Source: Nymphaea colorata
Taxonomy: Eukaryota > Streptophyta > Magnoliopsida > Nymphaeales > Nymphaeaceae
Direction of reading: 5' to 3'
DNA: 64,000 nt
Assembly (NCBI RefSeq): GCF_008831285.2
Contig: NC_045151.1
Location: 11,398,571 to 11,462,570, forward strand
Both the position numbers and the translations under genes were made by a program. Below, one piece after another: positions 60,905 to 64,000 of the stretch (positions within the stretch are counted from its first letter, which is position 1; every line of letters begins with the position of its first letter). The notes beneath the pieces are model-generated. The model was given only the letters and a program-made list of their open reading frames with translations, searched no databases and was not told the origin of the DNA.

Positions 60905-61046
60905 TCTACAGCCCCGATAATTAAAACATATCGGGTGGACCCGCGGTGGCCCTATAGGTTATCAGGCCGACCTGGGATGGACCTATAGGTTATCGGGCCA
61001 GCCCGGGCTGCGGGTACCCAGCCCGATGCCCAGCCCTAGTCTGTAG
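60905..61046. mobile_element. Family C end with internal tandem repeat
   Basis: Two copies of a unit of about 40 bp starting CCTATAGGTTATCRGGCC (60950 and 60991) lie next to GGGCTGCGGGTACCCAGCC and the terminus GATGCCCAGCCCTA (ending near 61038), the inverted TAGGGCTGGGCATCGGGC end. Confidence 0.55.
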
Positions 61047-61869
61047 ATGCCCTGGAGCTGTTGCATGAGAGGGGTACTCAATGCACCTACAAAAGGCTAG
61101 AGAAAACTGGGCCATACCCAACCTAGTTAGGTGCTGGCCTACCCATAATTAACCTTGGCTTGGCCTTGTCCAACCGTCAATCTCACACCCAATTCATCTA
61201 GGCGAGTTCGAAAAAAGAACAATTTGGCACCTGATTTCACTGATTTTTCATTACAGTACAACAGTAGACCTAGTCACAAGAGCATGATATGTACAAACAA
61301 TTAATTGAACCACGGAGCCGGAACTAACCCCAACTAATCTGAATGGTTAAGCCAATTTTCATGATTTATGAATCAGTGCCACGCATTTAGAGAACACAAT
61401 CTATGACAAGAAACATGAGCTATAGTGATCAAATCATCAATCTTCATAGTAATTGAAGAATATCCCTACAATTAAACTATATGTGAAGAAAATAGCAGCA
61501 AGTAAAACTAAACCCCAAACCTATCCTAAAACTCAAGGTAGGTAGAAACCTAACATATTCAACATACCTGGAAGACATGATTTTACATATTAAATATAAC
61601 ATGCATTCATAATACAAAACAATAGTTTTCCAATCCGAAAGTCCCTTAACATCTTTGTCCAACAACCATTAAAAAAAATGAGATTTGAAGCTTTTCATGA
61701 AACAGTGACCAATTTAAGTACCTCACTGAAAATTTTCACACAATCAATCTTTTCAACATGAACACAAAAAAAAAAAGACTTACTATGATTCACCTCAAAT
61801 AAGAAAGCTTGTCAATCCTACAAAACAACCAGGCATCATCAAAGACAAGCGACCTTCCTCTAAAAATTT

Positions 61870-62365
61870 GCTTAACAAACATGAAAGGACACATGCAAAA
61901 AATAGGCATCAAAAGCAAATAAGAAAGCTATATCAGAGCATGAATACCGTATAAGAGTATAATCTGTGCCAAATGAACCACAACATGAAGCATTCAAATA
62001 AAGCATTTCAAGTAAGTTAAGAACATAAAGGAAAAAGGAGTCCCCTACCCTTGAACCACTTGATCTAAAAAAGTGAGACCTTGGTGACCCATAGCCAAAT
62101 GAATCCATCATAGATGATAACAATTACATAATGCATGCCACAAAGGATCCTAATCAACACTATTATAGGTATTAGCTAAGTCAATCTTAAGATAATAATC
62201 AAAGACTGAGGCCCAAATTTTGTGGATCAAGTGGTTCACAAATAAGGGATTTGTGTATTCCTTTATGTTTTTAACTAACTTAAATGATTTATCTGCAAGC
62301 TTCATGTTGTGGTTCCTTTGGGGGAAATTAAACCCTCTACGTTTTATGGGTACTTGTGTTTCCAT
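61870..62365 (-). pseudogene. LINE reverse transcriptase remnant
   Basis: Minus strand: INHLI-like FVNHLIHKIWASVFDYYLKI and DLANTYNSVD, then a stop (TAG where TGG is usual) and DPLWHALC. This matches the L1 block KIDLxKAYDSVDWxFLWxxL, catalytic motif A. Further on, VQG*GTPFSLMFLTYL matches VRQGDPLSPxLFxL, and FLFAFDAYFL sits where the FADD catalytic motif belongs, now damaged. Confidence 0.7.
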
Positions 62366-62669
62366 GTAGCTTTCTTGTTCCCTGTTGATCCCCTGTTGTT
62401 TGTAGGATTGAAAAGTATTCTCATGTATATTAAGAAAAATTTTAGAATAAGTTGACCTGTCTTGATGATGCTTTTGTTGCTTTGTAGGACTAACAAGCTT
62501 TCTTATTTGACATGAGTCTTATGTGTAAAGTTTGTGATTTAAATGGATATTTCATGAATAGATCTATTTTGAGCAATACCTATTCAAAATAATGTAAGTC
62601 TAGATTTATTTCACTATATCCTTCATAAATTTCTTATAAGGAAAAGAAATAGGCCTAGAATGAGCCAAA

Positions 62670-62864
62670 TCAGTAGCTACCATCTTCCTGCAAGAAGATC
62701 CAAGAAGTATCTATCTCATGATGCATGTAGTCCTTCACAAAGGTCATGCAACTTCTCACCACTTCAAGGCTGCTACCTCCCAACAATGGTGAAAAGTAAA
62801 CATTTACAAACCCATTTGACATGGGGACCTTCTCTCCATTAGCCTGAGATATAAGCATTCTCAT
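62670..62864 (-). pseudogene. LINE pre-reverse-transcriptase remnant
   Basis: ISQANGEKVPMSNGFVNVYF then SPLLGGSS matches the linker between endonuclease and reverse transcriptase in plant LINEs (I-DxxGxxxx..xxFxxYFxxLLG). Confidence 0.6.
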
Positions 62865-63000
62865 CTCTTCATTTGAATAGGTTCTGAATTGTTTGTATGA
62901 TCAACAATCAATGGTTTATACATAGGCTCAACAAGATCACCATCCAATTCTATTTTGACAAAAGCCCAATAAAATAATCCCTATAAGAATTTTGAGTATT

Positions 63001-63481
63001 CACATTAATATGTCATTAGCCACTAACCATAACTAATAGATCCAATGATCATGGTTGAACGTACTTTGGCCACAATCTCCACCGTGGCAATTAACCACAA
63101 TGGTTGTGCTAATAGCCAATGTAGTTATTGATTTTTTGCCATGGTTTCGTCTAACCATGAGCCATAGTTTTAGCCATTGTCTATTACTCGCAACACCCTT
63201 CTGTCTTAACTGTGGAATTACCCTATTGTGGCTTTTGTTATATATATATATATACACACACACGAGAGGGAGACATGAACTTTAAATTTAAAATTTATTT
63301 CGAATAAACAATTGGTAGAGTCATTCTTTTCATAATCCTTACAAATGTTTCTCAAGCTTCTTTTCTTAATAATCTTGGATGATTCTCCTTAGTTGACAGT
63401 TCTTACATGTCTAAGGAAAAAGATGCACTGTAAGCCAAAGAAGCTTCTTGGATGTTTGAATGCCATATTTTTTTAATGTTC
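63001..63481. other. Gene-free tract
   Basis: The segment 63020-63230 has repeated CCATNGTT/AACCAT words (TGGTTGTGC, CCATGGTTTCG, GCCATAGTTTTAGCC), probably a decayed MITE. (TA)n(CA)n lies at 63239-63264. Confidence 0.35.
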
Positions 63482-63683
63482 TGTTGAATATCTTTAGTTG
63501 TAGTTTAGAGTTTTTTACAATATTAGAAAGTTACAGTGTATCATTTTAAAGTTTATCATCTTTTGTATGGACTTATATTGTAATTTTGTTTCCACCAACC
63601 CCAATCTCTTCTGTTCTTGAGATAAAGGTAAGTTAATCATAGATTACAATTTCCTCTCTCTCTCTCTCTCTCTCATCGTAACA
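63482..63683 (+). repeat. 5' LTR of a copia element running off the right edge
   Basis: Starts TGTTGAATATC and ends CGTAACA (202 bp, TG..CA), directly followed by a copia primer-binding site. It contains CTCTCTC repeats near its 3' end, as many copia LTRs do. Confidence 0.6.
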
Positions 63684-63695
63684 TGGTATGAGAGC
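63684..63695 (+). other. Primer-binding site (initiator tRNA-Met type)
   Basis: TGGTATGAGAGC differs at one base from the standard plant copia site TGGTATCAGAGC, complementary to the 3' end of initiator tRNA-Met. It begins immediately after the LTR. Confidence 0.65.
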
Positions 63696-64000
63696 AAGTC
63701 TCTCCTAATGCTGGCAGCCAAGTTAGTCCTTTTTCAACAACCATTTTTTTTCTGGTGACTCCCTTCCTTCCAGCTCTCCCTCTTTTTATCTTCCCTTGTC
63801 TTCTTCCTCTTATTCCACCAGCAAGTAGGCAGTAAAGAAGAGGACCTGATCATGCCTATGTGGAACACGTGATCAGATCATCAAGTGAATCGTGTTGAGC
63901 ATAGTAGATCTGCAGATCATGAACGTGGAAGTTTTTTGTGGATGCTGTTTGGAGTGGATTACATGGAGCTATGTCGTGTGCTTTGGAGAAGGATGCTAGT
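63696..64000 (+). mobile_element. Copia leader and start of internal region (cut by window edge)
   Basis: Sequence following the primer-binding site. No gag frame is visible in the 300 bases present, so the coding part, if any, lies to the right of the window. Confidence 0.4.

Larger units (their letters stand above)
58780..63000 (-). mobile_element. Decayed L1-type LINE, interrupted
   Basis: Minus-strand pieces occur in the right order for a plant L1: an N-terminal FVKIELDGDLVEPMYKP-like piece (near 62900-62970), the pre-reverse-transcriptase FVNVYFSPLLGGSS segment, the reverse transcriptase block, and C-terminal GGVEIPSVLEW sequence near 59200. Other DNA of 2-3 kb (including a family C piece) separates the reverse transcriptase from the C-terminus, so later insertions are likely. 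All frames are broken. Confidence 0.65.

Overview
This window looks like intergenic DNA from a flowering plant. It is AT-rich, holds many TA, GA and CA microsatellites, and is dominated by plant-type transposable elements: Ty1/copia LTR retrotransposons, an L1-like LINE, short non-autonomous hAT-like elements with 8-bp target duplications, and CACTA-type elements. The one convincing host gene, at the left edge, is of a plant-specific type. The species cannot be fixed from the sequence. Apart from that gene, no long intact reading frame is present. Most open frames in the window are chance frames or pieces of decayed transposons.

Layout. Bases 1-648 hold the 3' end of an intron and the GC-rich last exon of a GIR1-like gene, a small EAR-motif/zinc-ribbon transcriptional repressor. 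Its first exon lies to the left of the window. Bases 0.85-26 kb are a gene-free mosaic of small DNA transposons in several families. Family A has GTGGCGGA ends and an internal palindrome. Family B has GGGGCGGAG ends. Family C has ends of the GGGCATCGGGC type. Family D is rich in GGATTTGGAT-like motifs. Family E has GAGCTCGAG-rich ends. The standout is a 1.2-kb family E element at 12883-14067, with matching ends and an exact 8-bp target duplication. It has captured a CT-rich leader and a degraded piece of an ankyrin-repeat host gene.

Bases 26.2-29.3 kb hold a decayed copia element on the plus strand. Bases 36.15-37.48 kb hold a non-autonomous CACTA element, and 37.5-42.35 kb an old but structurally complete copia element on the minus strand (LTR, gag, integrase, reverse transcriptase, RNase H, LTR). 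Two T-rich, intron-like tracts (about 43.8-46.0 and 55.0-56.6 kb) carry no recognisable exons. Bases 47.3-47.5 kb form a (TC)n(TA)n(GA)n palindrome. Bases 58.8-63.0 kb contain a dispersed, decayed L1-type LINE on the minus strand. The right edge (63482-64000) opens another copia element, with a short LTR and a primer-binding site.

No multi-gene pathway or operon-like system is present. The interest lies in how the mobile elements are built: gene capture, nesting, a palindrome kept by paired substitutions, and internal duplications.
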